Shown here: positions 42,185-54,835 of the stretch, one piece after another
Layout: each line of letters begins with the position of its first letter
Numbering within the stretch: the first letter of the stretch is position 1
NCBI GenBank assembly: GCA_963575745.1
Contig: CAUYUJ010005000.1
Location: forward strand, 1-64,000
DNA: 64,000 bases
Reading direction: 5' to 3'
DNA from: Prorocentrum cordatum
Lineage: Eukaryota; Sar; Dinophyceae; Prorocentrales; Prorocentraceae
The notes under the pieces: generated by a model
What the model saw: the letters and a program-made list of their open reading frames with translations, nothing else
The model's database searches: none
What the model was told of the DNA's origin: nothing
Position numbers and translations under genes: made by a program

Positions 42185-44056
42185 TTGTTGCTCGCAGTGA
42201 GATGTCCACTCCACTGCTCGCGCGAACATCCTTCCCACCCACCCGCAGCTTGGTTTGCAAAGCCCGTGCGGCGGCGATTGCAATCAGTGCTTGGCGTTGG
42301 CTGGTGCATCTCTGCGGCCGCGCTAAGCCCGCGCATGCTCACGCGCGCAGCGGCCAGCTAGTTTGGCGCGACCGACGCGGACGCGGTGGCGCTGACCGCT
42401 CGGCACAACCCAGGAGGCACTTCATTGGGAGTCGGCGACTTGGGCGGGCGCAGTAGCATGGCCACGTCGACAACGGTAGACACGAAGATAATAATAGCGA
42501 TGCTGCCGACGGTGCTGACCGCGACGACGGGGCAGCCAGTGACGGCGCTGATGCTGATCACGCCGACGACGATGACGTCGTCGTCGCGTCGGTGATGAAT
42601 GCTTTGGAAGGAGTTCGAAATGCGCGCGCGGCAGACGCGCGAGAGTGGCTTGGATAGTATTCTTTAACACGAATCGTCCCCCCGCCAGACGCGCGCAAGG
42701 GCATTCGAACGATTTCGACACGCGCGCGCGAAGCCCGTTTGGTAGCATGTTCTGATCTAGTTTTTCCCATAAAATGGCTTTGTTAAGCATTCGCAAGAAC
42801 GCGCGCAAAAATTTTCTTTGAAAATCAGTCTTGCGAAATTTTGTTGTATATTTCTGGATACTCGATTTTGATATCTTTCCCAAACCGAAGGTTGTTTAAT
42901 GATTTTGGCCTGCGCGCGCGACGACGCGCGCGTGCGCACTTCGCCCCACCTGTTGCAAGGGATTCTTGGGAACTAATGATTTGTGATAATCGAATGCGCG
43001 CGCATAGTATTTTTGTTGCAAAAAAACCGAAGGGGGCCGAGACCGGTTTGGCTGAGATTGCATGAATTCACAGGTAGGATGGACATTGGGACATAATCGC
43101 GCATCTTGCATAGGTCCCCGGGGAAACGATAATTCCGGGGGGGGGAGGGTGGTAGAACATCTTTTTAAATATTAGAACTGCTTTGAACACACGAACTGAC
43201 ACATCCCACGCTCCTGCGAACATCCCGCCCACCCACCCGCAACTTGGTTTGCAAAACCCATGCGGTGGCGATTGCGATGAGTGCGCGGCGCTAGCTGGCC
43301 CATCTCTGCGGGCGCGATACCATGGCAACCTCGTCGACGGTAGACAAGATGATGGTACTAGCGATGCTGGTGACGATGTTGACAACGACGGCGGCACAGC
43401 CAGCGCGGGCGCTAATGCTGATCACGCCGGCGACGATGAAGGCGCCCTCGCGTCGGTGATGAAGGTCTTGGAAAGAGTTCAACATGCGCACGAAGCCGAA
43501 GCGCGAGAGTGGCCCACATGATGTTATTTGACACGGATGGTGCCCCCCCGCACGCGCGCAAGGGCGCGCGAATGATTTCGGCATGCGGCGCAAGAGGCCC
43601 GTTTTGCAGAATTCCATGAACATGCTAAGAAACACTTGGTTTTCTTTAGAAAATGCATGGAAGCGAGCGCACGTTTTTTTGACAAATGATGTTGCGAAAC
43701 CATATGTTTTGAATGTGTTGTTGATCCCTCGGCTGACAAACCCGCGACGAAACAGAAGGTTGTTGACGGATTTTACCACGCGCGCGCGACGACGCGCGCG
43801 CACTTCGTCGCACGCTTCGCCAAGGATTCTCGCAACGGCACGCGTGGAAGGGCATCCGAACGATTTCGACATGCCCGCGCGCGAAGCTCGTTTGGTTGCA
43901 TTTTGTGAACATGATGAACAACCGATGGTTGTCCTGGAAACTCGCAAGAGCGCGCGCCCAAGCTTCGTTTGAAAATCCGCGGTGCGAAACCCTGTGTTTT
44001 GTCAGGGATTCTTGAAAATTCATGATGTTCAATAAACGAATGCGCGCATGTATGTA

Positions 44057-44057
<1 letters not shown>

Positions 44058-44092
<35 letters not shown>

Positions 44093-44105
44093 TATATATA
44101 TATAA
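44058..44105 (+). repeat. (TA)n microsatellite
   Basis: Dinucleotide TA run with a single AATA interruption, followed by an 18-base G run. It is an addition present in only this satellite copy. Confidence 0.95.
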
Positions 44106-45486
44106 TATGCAGAAGATGGCGGGGGGGGGGGGGGGGGGGCGATACCCGCTCGGCTAGCATGGTATGAATTCATATTTAGGACGGACGATGAGGCATTATC
44201 GCACGTAAAATGAAATACGGAAAGGGGATCGATAATCCCAGGAGCGGGGGGGGAGTCTATTCTCTTTCTACAAAGGAGAACGCATGTGATGCAACCTTTG
44301 CAATGCAATCTACGCGGCGCAATTGGTATTTTTTTTTTGCAGCTGAGTTGGCGCATCCCAAGCTTTCACAAAAATCCCACCCACCCACCCGCAACTTGGC
44401 TTGCAAAACCGACGCGGTGGCGATTGCGATAAATTCTTGGCGTTGGCCGGCGCATCTCCGCGGCCGCGCCAGCCCAAACACGCGCGCGCAGCGGCCAGCT
44501 AGTCTGTCGCGACCAACGCGGCCGCGGTGACCACCGGGCACATCCCGGCGGGCCTTTCAATGCGAGTCGGCGGCTTGGGCGGGTGCGGTACCAGGGCGAC
44601 GTCGCCAACGGTGGATACAATGATGATGGTAGCGATGCCGGCGGCGATGTTGACAACGACGACGGCACGGCCAGCGCGGGCGCCTACGCTGATAACGCCG
44701 GCGACGACGAAGGATTTCGGCACGTGCGCGCGACCGCGCGCGCGTGCGCATGTCGTCAAATGCGTTGCAAGGGATGATTGAGAGACTGTTGGCTTTTGAT
44801 AAAGAATGTGCGCGCATAGTTTGTTGCATGGGATGGCGGGGGGGGGGCCGGCTCGGCTGGGATGGTACGAATTCAAATTTAGGATGGACGATGAGGCACA
44901 CGCACATGCAAATCGCAATACGAAGACGGGAAACGATAAGCTTAGGGGGGTAGAGTCTAATCTCTTTTTAGAAAGGAGAGTATATGCGGCGCAATTGATT
45001 TTAGCAACCGAATGGACACATTCCACGCTCTGGCAAACGTGCCGCCCACCCACCCGCAGTTGGGCTTGCAAAACCCATGCGGTGAAAATTGCGATGAGTG
45101 CTTGACGTTGGCTGGTGCATCTCTGCGGCCGCGCCAACCCGGACACGCGCGCGCAGCGGCCAGCTAGTCTGTCGCGACCGACGCGGCCGCGGTGGCGCCG
45201 ACCGCTGGGCGCATCCCAGCGGGCACTTCAATGCGAGTCGGCGACTTGGGCGGGCACGGTATCATGGCAACGTCGACAACGGTAGACAAGATGATGATAG
45301 TAGCGATGCTGGTGACGATGTTGACAACGACGACGGCACAGCCAGCGCGGGCGCGAATGCTGATGACGCCGACGACGATGACGGCGTCCTGGCGTCAGCG
45401 ATGAAGGCGCTGGAAAAAGTCCGACATGCGCGCGCGCGGCCGACGCGCGAGAGTGGCCCGCGCGGCATTCTTCGACGCGGATCGCG

Positions 45487-45514
45487 CCCCCCCCGGGGGG
45501 GGGGGGGGAAAGAG

Positions 45515-45558
<44 letters not shown>

Positions 45559-45572
45559 AAAAAAAAAAAAAA
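45487..45572 (+). repeat. C8-G14-A(40+) homopolymer block
   Basis: C8 is followed at once by about 14 G, AAAGAG and a poly-A run of more than 50 bases with one C. Sister copies have a short CCCCCCCAGCACGCG at this place. Confidence 0.95.
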
Positions 45573-47256
45573 CGCGCGCAATGGCGCGCGAATCGCGCTG
45601 GCATGCGGCGCCAGGGGGCCCACTCGGCATAATGCCCTATGGTTTCCCTAGGGCTTCAGACTTCGCCAGAGCGCGAGCACGCGCTGCTCTGAAAACTCAC
45701 GTTGCGAAACCTTTTGCGTTGAAATCACTTTGGGGCACTCGATTTTGACACCCGTGCGAAACCAGAGATTTGTGACGGATCTCGGCACGCGCGCGCGCGA
45801 CAACGCGCCCGCGTGCACTTCGCCCCGTTTTTTGCAAAAGGATCCTCGCGATGGCTCGCGCGCAACGGGGCTCGAACGATTTCGACATGGGCGCGAGCGA
45901 AGCCCGCGCGGTAGCATCTCACGACGACGTTGCGAAACCGATGGCCTTCTGACGAATGCGCAAGACCTCGCGCGCAAGAACATTTGTTCTAAGATCCGCG
46001 GTGCGAAACCTGTTTTCATGTTGTTCGGAGACTCGATGATGAAATCCCTGCGGGCCCAAACGTTTCTGAAGGACTTCGGCGCGCGCGCGCGAACACGCGC
46101 GCGTGCACTTCGCGTCATCATTCCCAAGGGATTCCCCAGAAAGAAAACTCATGATTTTTGATTGCAGAGGGTGGCGGGGCTCGGCTGGGGCGGTATTCAT
46201 TCATACTGAGGATGGCCGAAAGGGCGGAATCATGTGCAAATTGCAATGCGAAAAGGAGGGCGGACAATCTGGGGGGGGTAAGGTCTATCTTCTGTTTAAT
46301 AAGAAGAATCTGCGCGGTGCATCCTGCACAATGCAATTTACGCGGCGCAGTTGACGCGGCGCAATTCACCCTGCCGTACTTGAAATTGTCGACACCACTG
46401 CTCGCGCAATCATCCCACCCGCCCACCCGCAACGTGGTCTGCAAAACCCATGCGGCGGCGATTGCGACGAGTGCTCGGCGTTGGCCGGCGCATCTCCGCG
46501 GCCGCGCCAGCCCGCGCATGCTCGCGCGCGCAGCGGCTAGCTAGCTCGGAGCAACCGACGCGAACGCGGTCTCATGGCAACGTCGACAACGATAGACACG
46601 ACGATGATTGCAGCGATGCTGGCGACGATGTTGGCAACGAGGACGGCGCGGCCAGCGCGGGCGCCGACGCTGCCACGCCGGCGATGACGGCGTCCTCGCG
46701 TCGGCGCTGAAGGTTTGGAAAAGGTTAGACATGCGCGCGCGGCCGACGCGCGAATGCGGCCCGCGCGGCATTTTTTGACACGGATCGCGCCACCACAGCT
46801 CGCGCGCAAGGCCACCCGAATCACGTCGGCATGCGGCGCCAGAGACCCGACTGGCAGAATCCCATGAAAAGGTTGACAACCTATGGTTTGCTTAAGAAAT
46901 CGCAGGGGCGCCAGCGCACGGTGTTCTGAAAACTCACGTTGCGAAACTATATACTGTTATACCTGGTTTGAACACTCGGTTTTGAAACAACTTCAAAACC
47001 GAAGGGTTGCGACGGATCCTGGCACGCGCGCGCGACAGAACGCGCGCGCGCGCACTTCGCCCCATTCGTTGCAAAGGATCCTGGCGACGGCAGCCGCGCA
47101 ACGGCGCTCGAACGATTCCGACATGCGCGCGAAGCCCGTTGGATAGCATTTTCCGCAAATTCTGCGAAACCTAAGATTTGTTAAAAATTCGCAAGAGATC
47201 TCGCGAAAATTTGTTCCGACAAAAAAAAAACACGCAATGTAAAACCCTTTGTTTGT

Positions 47257-49168
47257 CCCAACCCTCCTCGGTTGGGCATTCGTTTTGAATTGAGCACTGC
47301 TCGCGCGCCCTTCCTTCCCCCCGCCCGCCGCCCCCTGCCCCCCGCCCCCCGCCCCCCCATCCTTCCCGTCTCCTCTTGCCTTGCCTGGGGGGGCTGCGAT
47401 CCGCGAAATTGTCGCCGCCTTCGAGTGCCCCCGGCGGGTCCAGCGGAGCGCAGCACCGCGCGGACCCGAGCGGTGCCCCGCTGCCCCTGGGGGGCTCCGA
47501 TCTGCGAAACCGTCGCCGTTTTCGATAGCTGCTGGCGGGCCCAGCGGAGCGAGGCACCGCGCGGGCCCGAGCGGGACCCCCCCGTCCCCGGGGGGCTGCG
47601 CTCTGCGAAACTGCAGCCGCGTTCCAAAGCTGCCAGCGGGTCCAGCGGAGCGAGGCACTGCGCGGATTTGAGCGGGACCTCCCCGTCCCTGGGGGACTGC
47701 CATCTGCAAAACTGTCGCCACTTTCACAGGCCGCAGGGGGGTCCAGCGGAGCGAAGCACCGCGCGGACCTAAGCGGGACCCCCCCGCCCCTGCAGGGCTC
47801 CGATATGCGAAACTGTCGCCACTTTCGAAGGCTGCTGGTGGGTCCAGCGGAATGAGGCACCGCGCGGACTTGAGCGGGGCCTCCCCGTCCCTGGAGGGCT
47901 GCGATCTGCGAAACTGCCGCCACTTTCGAAAGCTGCTGGCGGGTCGGTCCAGTAGGGCGAAGCACCGCGCGGACCCGAGCGGGACCCTCCGCCCCTGGGG
48001 GCTGCGATCTGCGAAACTGTCGCTGGCGGGTCCAAACGAGCAAAACACCGCGCGGACCCGAGCGGGGCCTGCCCGCCCCCGGGGGGCTGCGATCTGCGAA
48101 ACTGTCGCCACTTTCACAGGCCGCAGGGGGGCCCAGCGGAGTGAAGCACAGCGCGGACCTAAGCGGGACCCCCCCGCCCCTGCAGGGCTCCGATATGCGA
48201 AACTGTCGCCACTTTCGAAGGCTGCTGGTGGGTCCAGCGGAATGAGGCACCGCGCGGACTTGAGCGGGGCCTCCCCGTCCCTGGAGGGCTGCGATCTGCG
48301 AAACTGCCGCCACTTTCGAAAGCTGCTGGCGGGTCGGTCCAGTAGGGCGAAGCACCGCGCGGACCCGAGCGGGACCCCCTCCGCCCCTGGGGGCTGCGAT
48401 CAGCGAAACTGTCGTTGGCGGGTCCAGACGAGCAAAACACCGCGCGGACCCGAGCGGGGCCTGCCCGCCCCCGGGGGGCTGCGATCTGCGAAACTGTCGC
48501 CACTTTCACAGGCCGCAGGTGGGTCCAGCAGAGTGAAGCACAGCGCGGACCTAAGCGGGACCCCCCCGTCCCTGGGGGGGCTGCGACCCGCGACACTGAC
48601 AGCGCGCACGAGGGCTGCCGGTGGGCCCAGCGGAGCGAGGCACCGCGCGGATCTGAGCGGACCCCTTCCGTCCCTGAGGGGCCGCGATCTGCAAAACTGT
48701 CGCCACTTTCGAAGGCTGCTGGCGTGTCCGGCGGAGCGAGGCACCGCGCGGACCTGAGCGGGACCTCCCCGTCCTCGGGTGGTTGCGATCTGCCGAACTC
48801 TCGCCACTTTCGAGGGCCGCTGGCGGGCTTGGCACTTTCGAAATGCGGTTGGTGGGCCCAGCGGAGTGAGGCAACGCGCAGACCAGGGCGGGGCCTCGCC
48901 GTCCGCGGGGGGCCACGTCATATTGTTGCTGCCCCGCCGACGTTTCAAGCCCCTTGCCCACCGTCTCCTTCTGGACCTTGCGTCTTCCTTAGTGGCCCAG
49001 GGGTTCACTGAGTTACTCATGGTGTTTCCCTTGGTTGGGGGCCTGCGAACCTTCCGAATGCCGCTCGCAGAAGTAGATGTGCCCATGTCACGTCGCATCC
49101 TTCTCGTCCGATATCCCAAGCTACTTCTGCCCCGCATTGCACGGGGGTTGGGTACGTCGCCAGGGTAA
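47257..49168 (+). mobile_element. 1.91-kb element carrying a ~101-bp minisatellite, copy 2
   Basis: It interrupts the same satellite position as copy 1: before it AAAACCCTTTGTTTGT, after it TACACGTTTCTCGGACACTC. It begins CCCAACCCTCCTCGGTTGGG and ends GGGGGTTGGGTACGTCGCCA + GGGTAA. It shares with copy 1 the GCATTCGTTTTGAAT lead, the unit type and the GCCCCGCATTGCACGGGGGT-like end, but is markedly more GC-rich. Confidence 0.75.
47398..48926 (+). repeat. Minisatellite array with a four-unit higher-order repeat
   Basis: Units start near 47,398, 47,499, 47,600, 47,701, 47,802, 47,903, 48,006, 48,091, 48,192, 48,293, 48,398, 48,483, 48,585, 48,686 and 48,787. Most are 101 bp; two are 85 bp through the same internal deletion. 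The unit succession from 47,802 (101, 103, 85, 101 bp) repeats from 48,192 nearly base for base, giving a higher-order period of about 390 bp. Confidence 0.95.
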
Positions 49169-52100
49169 GTACACGTTTCTCGGACACTCGATTTTGAAAT
49201 CTGCACGAAACCCAAAAGTTGATGAAGGATTCCCGCATGTGCGCGCGACGACGCGCGCGTGTGCCTCGTTAATTTGTTTTGCAATCGATTTCAAAACTAT
49301 TATTTTTTATCAACGAGCGCGCGCATGATTGTTAATCCTGAGGATGGCGGGGGGGGGGGGGGGCGATGCCGGCTTGGCTGAGATGACACGACTTCATATT
49401 TAGGATGAAGGGTGGGGCAGAACACACATACACACACACATAAACTGCACATCCCCCGGGGGGGATAAGTCCGGCCTGCGGAGGGTCGTGGAGTCTATTC
49501 TATTTTTAGAACAGAGAATACATGTGGCGCACTTGCTTTAAACAAACGAGTTGACACATCCCATGCCCCTGCAAACATCCCATCCACCCACCCGCAATTC
49601 GGGTTGCAAAATCCACGCGGTTGCGATTGAGATGAGTGCTTGGCGTTGGCCCGTGCATCTCCGCGGCCGCGCCAACCCAAGCACCCGCGCGCAGCTGCCA
49701 GCTAGTCTGGCGCGACCGACGCGGCCGCGGCGGCGCTGAACGCCGGGCAGATCCCAGCGGGCACTTGAGCGCGAGACGGCGACTTGGGCGGGCGCGGCAT
49801 CATGGCAAAAACGTCAACGGTAGACGCGACGATGCCAGTAGCGATGCTGGCGACGATGTCGACAACGACGATGGCGCGGCCAGCGACGGCACCGATGCTG
49901 ATCACGCCGACGACGGCGACGGCGCCCTCGCGTCGGCGACGAAGGTCTTGGAGTGACTTCGACATGCGCGCGCGGCCAACGCGCGAGAGTGACCTGCATG
50001 GCATCATCTGCCGCGGATCGTGCACCCCCAGCACGCGCACAAGGGCGCGCGAATGACTTCGGCATGCGGCGCCAGAGGCCCGCGAGTGAAAGCTGCGTTT
50101 GAGAACTGATGCTGCGAAACAGGTGTTTGAAATATGGTTTGGACGCTTGGTTTCGAAATCATTACGAAACCAACGGTTTGTGACGAATTTCAGCATTCGC
50201 GCGCGACGACACGCGCACGCGCACTTCGCCCCATCTGTTGCAAAGGATCCTGGCGACGGCACGCGCGCGACGGCGCTCGAACGATTTCGACGCGCGCGCG
50301 AAGCCCGTTTGGTAGTATTTCTGCAAATGTTGCAGCACAATTGGTTTTCTTCACAAATCCCAAGAGCGCACGCGCCAGCCTTGCGTGAAAATCATTTGCA
50401 AAACCATGTATTGTTATGTGCTGTTTGGACATTGTTTTTGAAAGCCCAGGAAAACCTACGACGTTCATGAAGGATCTCGGCACGCGCGCGCAACGACGCG
50501 CGCGCGTGTACTTCGTGCCATTATGTTGCAAGGGATGTCTGCAATCTTTTGACTTTTGCTAGGCGGGCGCACGCGCACTTGATTTGTGTCAAGGGATGGC
50601 GGGGGGGGGGGGGGGGGGGGTGGGGGGGGGGGGGTGGGGGGAAAGCGGCTCGGCTGGGATGGCACGAACATCTAGGATGGAAGATGGGGCAGGATCATGC
50701 GCAAATTGCAACGCGAAAAGGTGAACCGATAATCCCGGGGGGTATATTCTATTTCCTTGCAAGGAGGGAAAATCTACGCGGTGCAACCTGTGCAACGCAG
50801 TCTTTGCGGCGCAATCTGCGCGGTGCAAACTACGTGGCGCAATTGATCATTACACACGAGTCAAAACATTCCATGCTCTCGCAGACATTCCACCCACCCA
50901 CCCGCAACTTGGCTTGCGCGCGAAACCCACGCGGCAGCGATTGCGATGAGTGCCCAGCGTTGGCCGGTGCATCTCTGCGGCAGCGCCAACCCAGGCACGC
51001 GCGCGCAGCGGCCAGCTAGTTTCCGACGCGGCCGCGCTTGCGCTGACCGCTGGACACATCCCAGCGGGCGCGTCGGCGACTTGGGCGGGCGCGGCGCCAT
51101 GGCAGCGCCAGCAACGGTAGACGCGATAATAATAATAATAATAATAATCATAATAATAATCATAATCATAAAAATAATAATAATAATAATAATCATACTA
51201 ATAATAATAATAATAACAATAATAATAATAGTAATAATAATAATAATAATAATAATAGCGATGCTGGTGGCGACTTTGACAACGACTACGGCGCGGCCAC
51301 CGACGGCGCCGACGCTGATCACGCTGACGGCGACGACGGCGGCCCCGCATCGGCCACGAGGGTTTTGGGAACAGCTCGACATGCGCGCGCGGCCACCCCG
51401 CGCGAGAGTAGTCCGACAGACAGATATTATCTGACACGGATCGCGCCCCCCCCCACACCCCCAGCACGCGCGCAAGTGCGCGCGGATGATTCCGGCATGC
51501 GGCGCGAGAGGCCCGTTTGGCACAACGTCGTGAAAATGTTGGGAAACCGCTGGTTTTCTTGAGATGTCGCAAAAGCGCAAAAGCGTGGGCGCAAGCTTTT
51601 TCCGAAAACGGGCGTTACCAAACCATGTGTTCTTCATGGTTTCGCAACACTCGGTTTTGAAATCCTTATGAAACCAAAGTTGGCCGGACGGATTCCGGCG
51701 CGCGCGCGACGACGCGCGCGCGCGCACTTCGCCCCATCTGTCGCAGAGGATCCTCGCGACAGCGCGCGCGCAAGGGCGTTCGAACGAATTCGACATGCGC
51801 GCGCGAAGCCCTCTGGCAACATTTCATTGTAAAACGTTGAAGTACATATTGTTGTCTCACTCATTTGCAAGAGAACGCGCGCATGTTTTTCTTATGTTTG
51901 CGAATCCGCGTTGCGAAACCACGCGCTTGCCATATGTGTTTTGGACACTCGGTTTTGAAATCCTTACGAAACCTACCAGGCATTTGAAGGATGTCGGCAT
52001 GCGCGCACGACGACGCGCGCGCGTGTACGTCGTACTTTTCTGTTGCAAGGGATTCTTGAAAAACTGCTGAAAATTGATATACGAGCGCGCGCGCGCAATT

Positions 52101-53240
52101 GATTTGTTGGAGAGCATGGCGGGGGGGGGGGGGCGATGCCGGCCAACTCGGCTGGGATTGTACGAAATCATATTTAGGATGGACTATGCGGCAGAATGAT
52201 ATGAGCATTGTAATGAACAAAAAGGGGGCTAATAATCCGAGGGGGGGGGGGGGAGACTCTATTTTCCTGTAAGAAGGGAGACTTCACCCTGCCGAGTTTG
52301 AAATTGTCGACTCCACTGCTCGCGCAATCATCCCACCCACCCACCCGCAACTTGGCTCGCAAAACCCACGCGGAGGCGATTGCCATGAGTGCTTGGTGTT
52401 GGCTTGTTCATCTCTGCGGCCGCGCTAGTCCGCGCACGTTCGCGCTCGCAGCGGCCAGCTAGTTCGGCACGACCGACACGAACACGGTATCATGGCGACG
52501 TCGAAAACGGTAGAACGATGATGAGAATGGCGATGTTGGTGACGATGTTGACAAAGACGATGACACGGCCAGTGACGACGCCGATGCTGATCGCGCCGAC
52601 GACGATGACGGCGTCCTCGCGTCGGTGTGGAAGGAGTTAGACATGCGCGCGCGGCCGTCGCGCGAGAGTGGCTCGCATGGTATTATTTGAAACGAATCGG
52701 GCCACCCCAGCACGCGCGCAAGGGCGCGCGGATGTCTTCGGCATGCGGCGCAAGAGGCCCGTTTGGCAGCTTCGAATGAAAATGTTGAAAAACCGCTGGT
52801 TCTTACGACTTCGCAAGAACGCAACCGCAGGTTGTTTGAAAATTGGCGTTGCGAAGCCATGTTCTTTTCATATGGTTCTGGGACATTCGGATTTGAAATC
52901 CTAACGAAACCTCCGTTTGTTTGGCGGATTTCAGCATGCGCGCGCGACGACGCGCGCGTGCGCCCGTCGTCCCGTTTGTTACAAAGGATTATTGCGACAG
53001 CACGCGCGCAAGGGCGTTCGAACGATTTCGACATGCACGCGCGAAACCCCGTTTGGAAGCTTCTTTTTTTATATTTTAAAAAATGAAAGACCGACGGTTG
53101 TCTTTACAATTCGCTAGAGCGCGCGCGCAAGTTTTTTGTTTTAATCCACGTTGCGAAGCCATGCGTTCTATATGTGTGTTCGGACACTCGGTTTTGAAAT
53201 CCCTACGAAAACAAATTCCCCAATCAGTGCTTGCATTGAA
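49169..53240 (+). repeat. Compound satellite array, right block
   Basis: Boxes at about 49,580, 50,893 and 52,333 with the same module order as the left block. Palindromes lie near 49,240, 50,195, 50,485, 51,700, 52,000 and 52,940. Long G runs occur near 49,350, 50,600 and 52,120. The array fades after 53,240. Confidence 0.85.
51127..51258 (+). repeat. (ATA)n expansion inside one satellite copy
   Basis: ATAATA/ATCATA triplets replace the short GATGATAGTAGCGATG segment of other copies. The flanks (GTAGACGCG and AGCGATGCTGGTGGCG) are the normal satellite sequence. Confidence 0.95.
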
Positions 53241-53707
53241 GGGGTCCTAGCGGAAATTGAAAGATTGGGCAAGAAGTTTCGGGCCGATTTGGGTAGCAGG
53301 CTGGTTTCCGGGGTTCCCGGTTCTGGGTTCCCGGGTTCCCGGTTATTGGTTCCTGGCCAGTTTCGGTGGGTTCTGGGTTCCCGGGCTCCCGGGTCCTCAG
53401 TCGATCTGACCAGCGGAAACCATCCACTGATTGGGGTTTTCTCTGGGGCGACGACCCGCGCGTGTGCACTTCGTCACATGTTTTGCCTGGTTTTTGAACA
53501 CTGGTGGTTTTTGATAAACGAGTGCGCGGGCATGGCATGTTCTGCAAAGGATGGCGGGGAGTGTCGATACCGGTCCCCCTGGGATGGTACGAACTCATAT
53601 TTAGGGTGGACCATGGCGCAAAATCACCTGCAAATCGACATGCGAAAAAGGGGGGGCAGATACTCCCGGGGGGGGGCATGATCTGTTTTTAGAAAGGAGA
53701 GTCTGTG
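53241..53707. repeat. GGTTCCCGG minisatellite and terminal satellite module
   Basis: Between 53,290 and 53,400 units of GGTTCCCGGGTTCCCGG and GGTTCTGGGTTCCCGG recur about eight times. A last satellite module with AGGATGGCGGGGAGTG and ATTTAGGGTGGACC follows to 53,700. Confidence 0.75.
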
Positions 53708-53890
53708 CGACGGCGACGGCGGCGACGAGCGGCAGAGCCCGCAAAAGCCGCCACTCGCCCCGAGCGACGGCGACGGCGGCGACGGGCGGCGCCGCTCGCA
53801 AAAGCCGCCGCTCGCCCCGAGCGGCGGCAATCGGCGACGGCGACGGCGGCGGCGGCGACGGGCGGCTCCCCCGCAAGAGCCGCCTCTCAC
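53708..53890 (+). repeat. GC-rich minisatellite, three ~60-bp units
   Basis: Each unit has GACGGCGACGGCGGCGACG and then CGCAAAAGCCGCC(A/G)CTCGCC or a variant. The third unit is more diverged (CGCAAGAGCCGCCTCTCACC). Confidence 0.85.
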
Positions 53891-54127
53891 CCCGAAAGGG
53901 TTGAGCCAAGTAGGGGCCCCTACAGACGAGGCGTTGACCTAAGGAACCCTAAACGAGGAACGGGGCCCCTATTTCCCGCAAGTTGAACTCCGATTTCGCA
54001 TCGAAAACCACAGGAAAACCCAAGGCAAGCTGCGGAGCAATCGAGGAACACGGAGCCCCTCCCCAACGAAAAGGGTTCCTTCTTCAGGGCCCCGACGGTA
54101 AGTGCAAGCACTGTTTGGGGAAAAAAC
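53891..54127. other. Unassigned stretch with possible LINE finger remnant
   Basis: GGGGCCCCTA repeats occur at 53,917 and 53,960. On the plus strand near 54,095, AAGTGCAAGCACTGTTTGGGG resembles the finger-coding segment at 34,270 (product CKHCLG against CKCCLG), so a small LINE remnant is possible. Confidence 0.35.
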
Positions 54128-54250
54128 AGAAACTCTCGGAGGTCCGTGCGGTTTTTTCTGGGATCAGCGCTGGACCCCCTCGGCGCGTAGAGCGCGCTAG
54201 GGGCGGCGCCTGAAGCGAGGGGGGCCCAGCGCCGATCGGACCTCCGAAAA
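54128..54250. repeat. Foldback family A, copy 4
   Basis: CTCTCGGAGGTCCGTGCGG and GATCAGCGCTGG on the left, CCAGCGCCGATCGGACCTCC on the right; the core GAGCGCGCTAGGGGCGGCGC is shared. It lies about 50 nt beyond the exon at 54,304-54,482 on the minus strand. Confidence 0.85.
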
Positions 54251-54303
54251 TGCATGGAGTTGGTATGCCACTATTTCTTCCCCGGTCCTTGTCGCCGCGG
54301 TGC

Positions 54304-54482
54304 ACAGACATCTCGCGCTTCGGGATGGACTCCCTCGGGATCTTCAGCTTCCCCCCCTTGTCCTCCGCCGCCTCCTCCAGCAGCACGCGTATCTCCTGGG
54401 CGAAGCTGGTGAGCCGCGCGGTCTCCTGCAGCCAGCCCGCCTCGTCCGCGGGAGGCACGGCCTCCGACCTCTCCAGGTGGGC
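54304..54482 (-). CDS. Main gene, exon 5 (charged helical segment)
   Basis: The acceptor CGTTGCCCCTCAG precedes AHLERSEAVPPADEAGWLQE, TARLTSFAQEIRVLLEEAAE and DKGGKLKIPRESIPKREM. The reading is in phase 0 and open well past the exon. The 3' edge is uncertain: TCTGT|GCACC (used here) and CCGAA|GCGCG both give the two-base overhang needed by the exon at 36,838. The composition suggests a helical cytoplasmic segment. The next exon candidate is 17.5 kb away across satellite DNA, so this may belong to a separate gene. Confidence 0.55.

Positions 54483-54835
<353 letters not shown>

Larger units (their letters stand above)
42185..47256 (+). repeat. Compound satellite array, left block
   Basis: Box CCCACCCACCCGCAAC (variants) recurs at about 42,235, 43,225, 44,380, 45,047 and 46,415. 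Each is followed by a TTGCAAAACCCATGCGGTGG-like segment, CTCTGCGGCCGCGC, GCGGCCAGCTAG, GTCGGCGACTTGGGCGGGCG and AGTAGCGATGCTGGTGACG. Then come one or two palindromic modules with TGCGAAACC and ACACTCG(A/G)TTTTGAAAT. Unit length ranges from about 0.67 to 1.4 kb, so copies differ by internal gains and losses. No gene was recognised in either strand. Confidence 0.85.

Noticed and set aside
42185-53240. Protein genes in the satellite array
   Set aside because: Short frames recur with the satellite period, carry no shared frame, and are rich in Arg/Ala from the CG palindromes.
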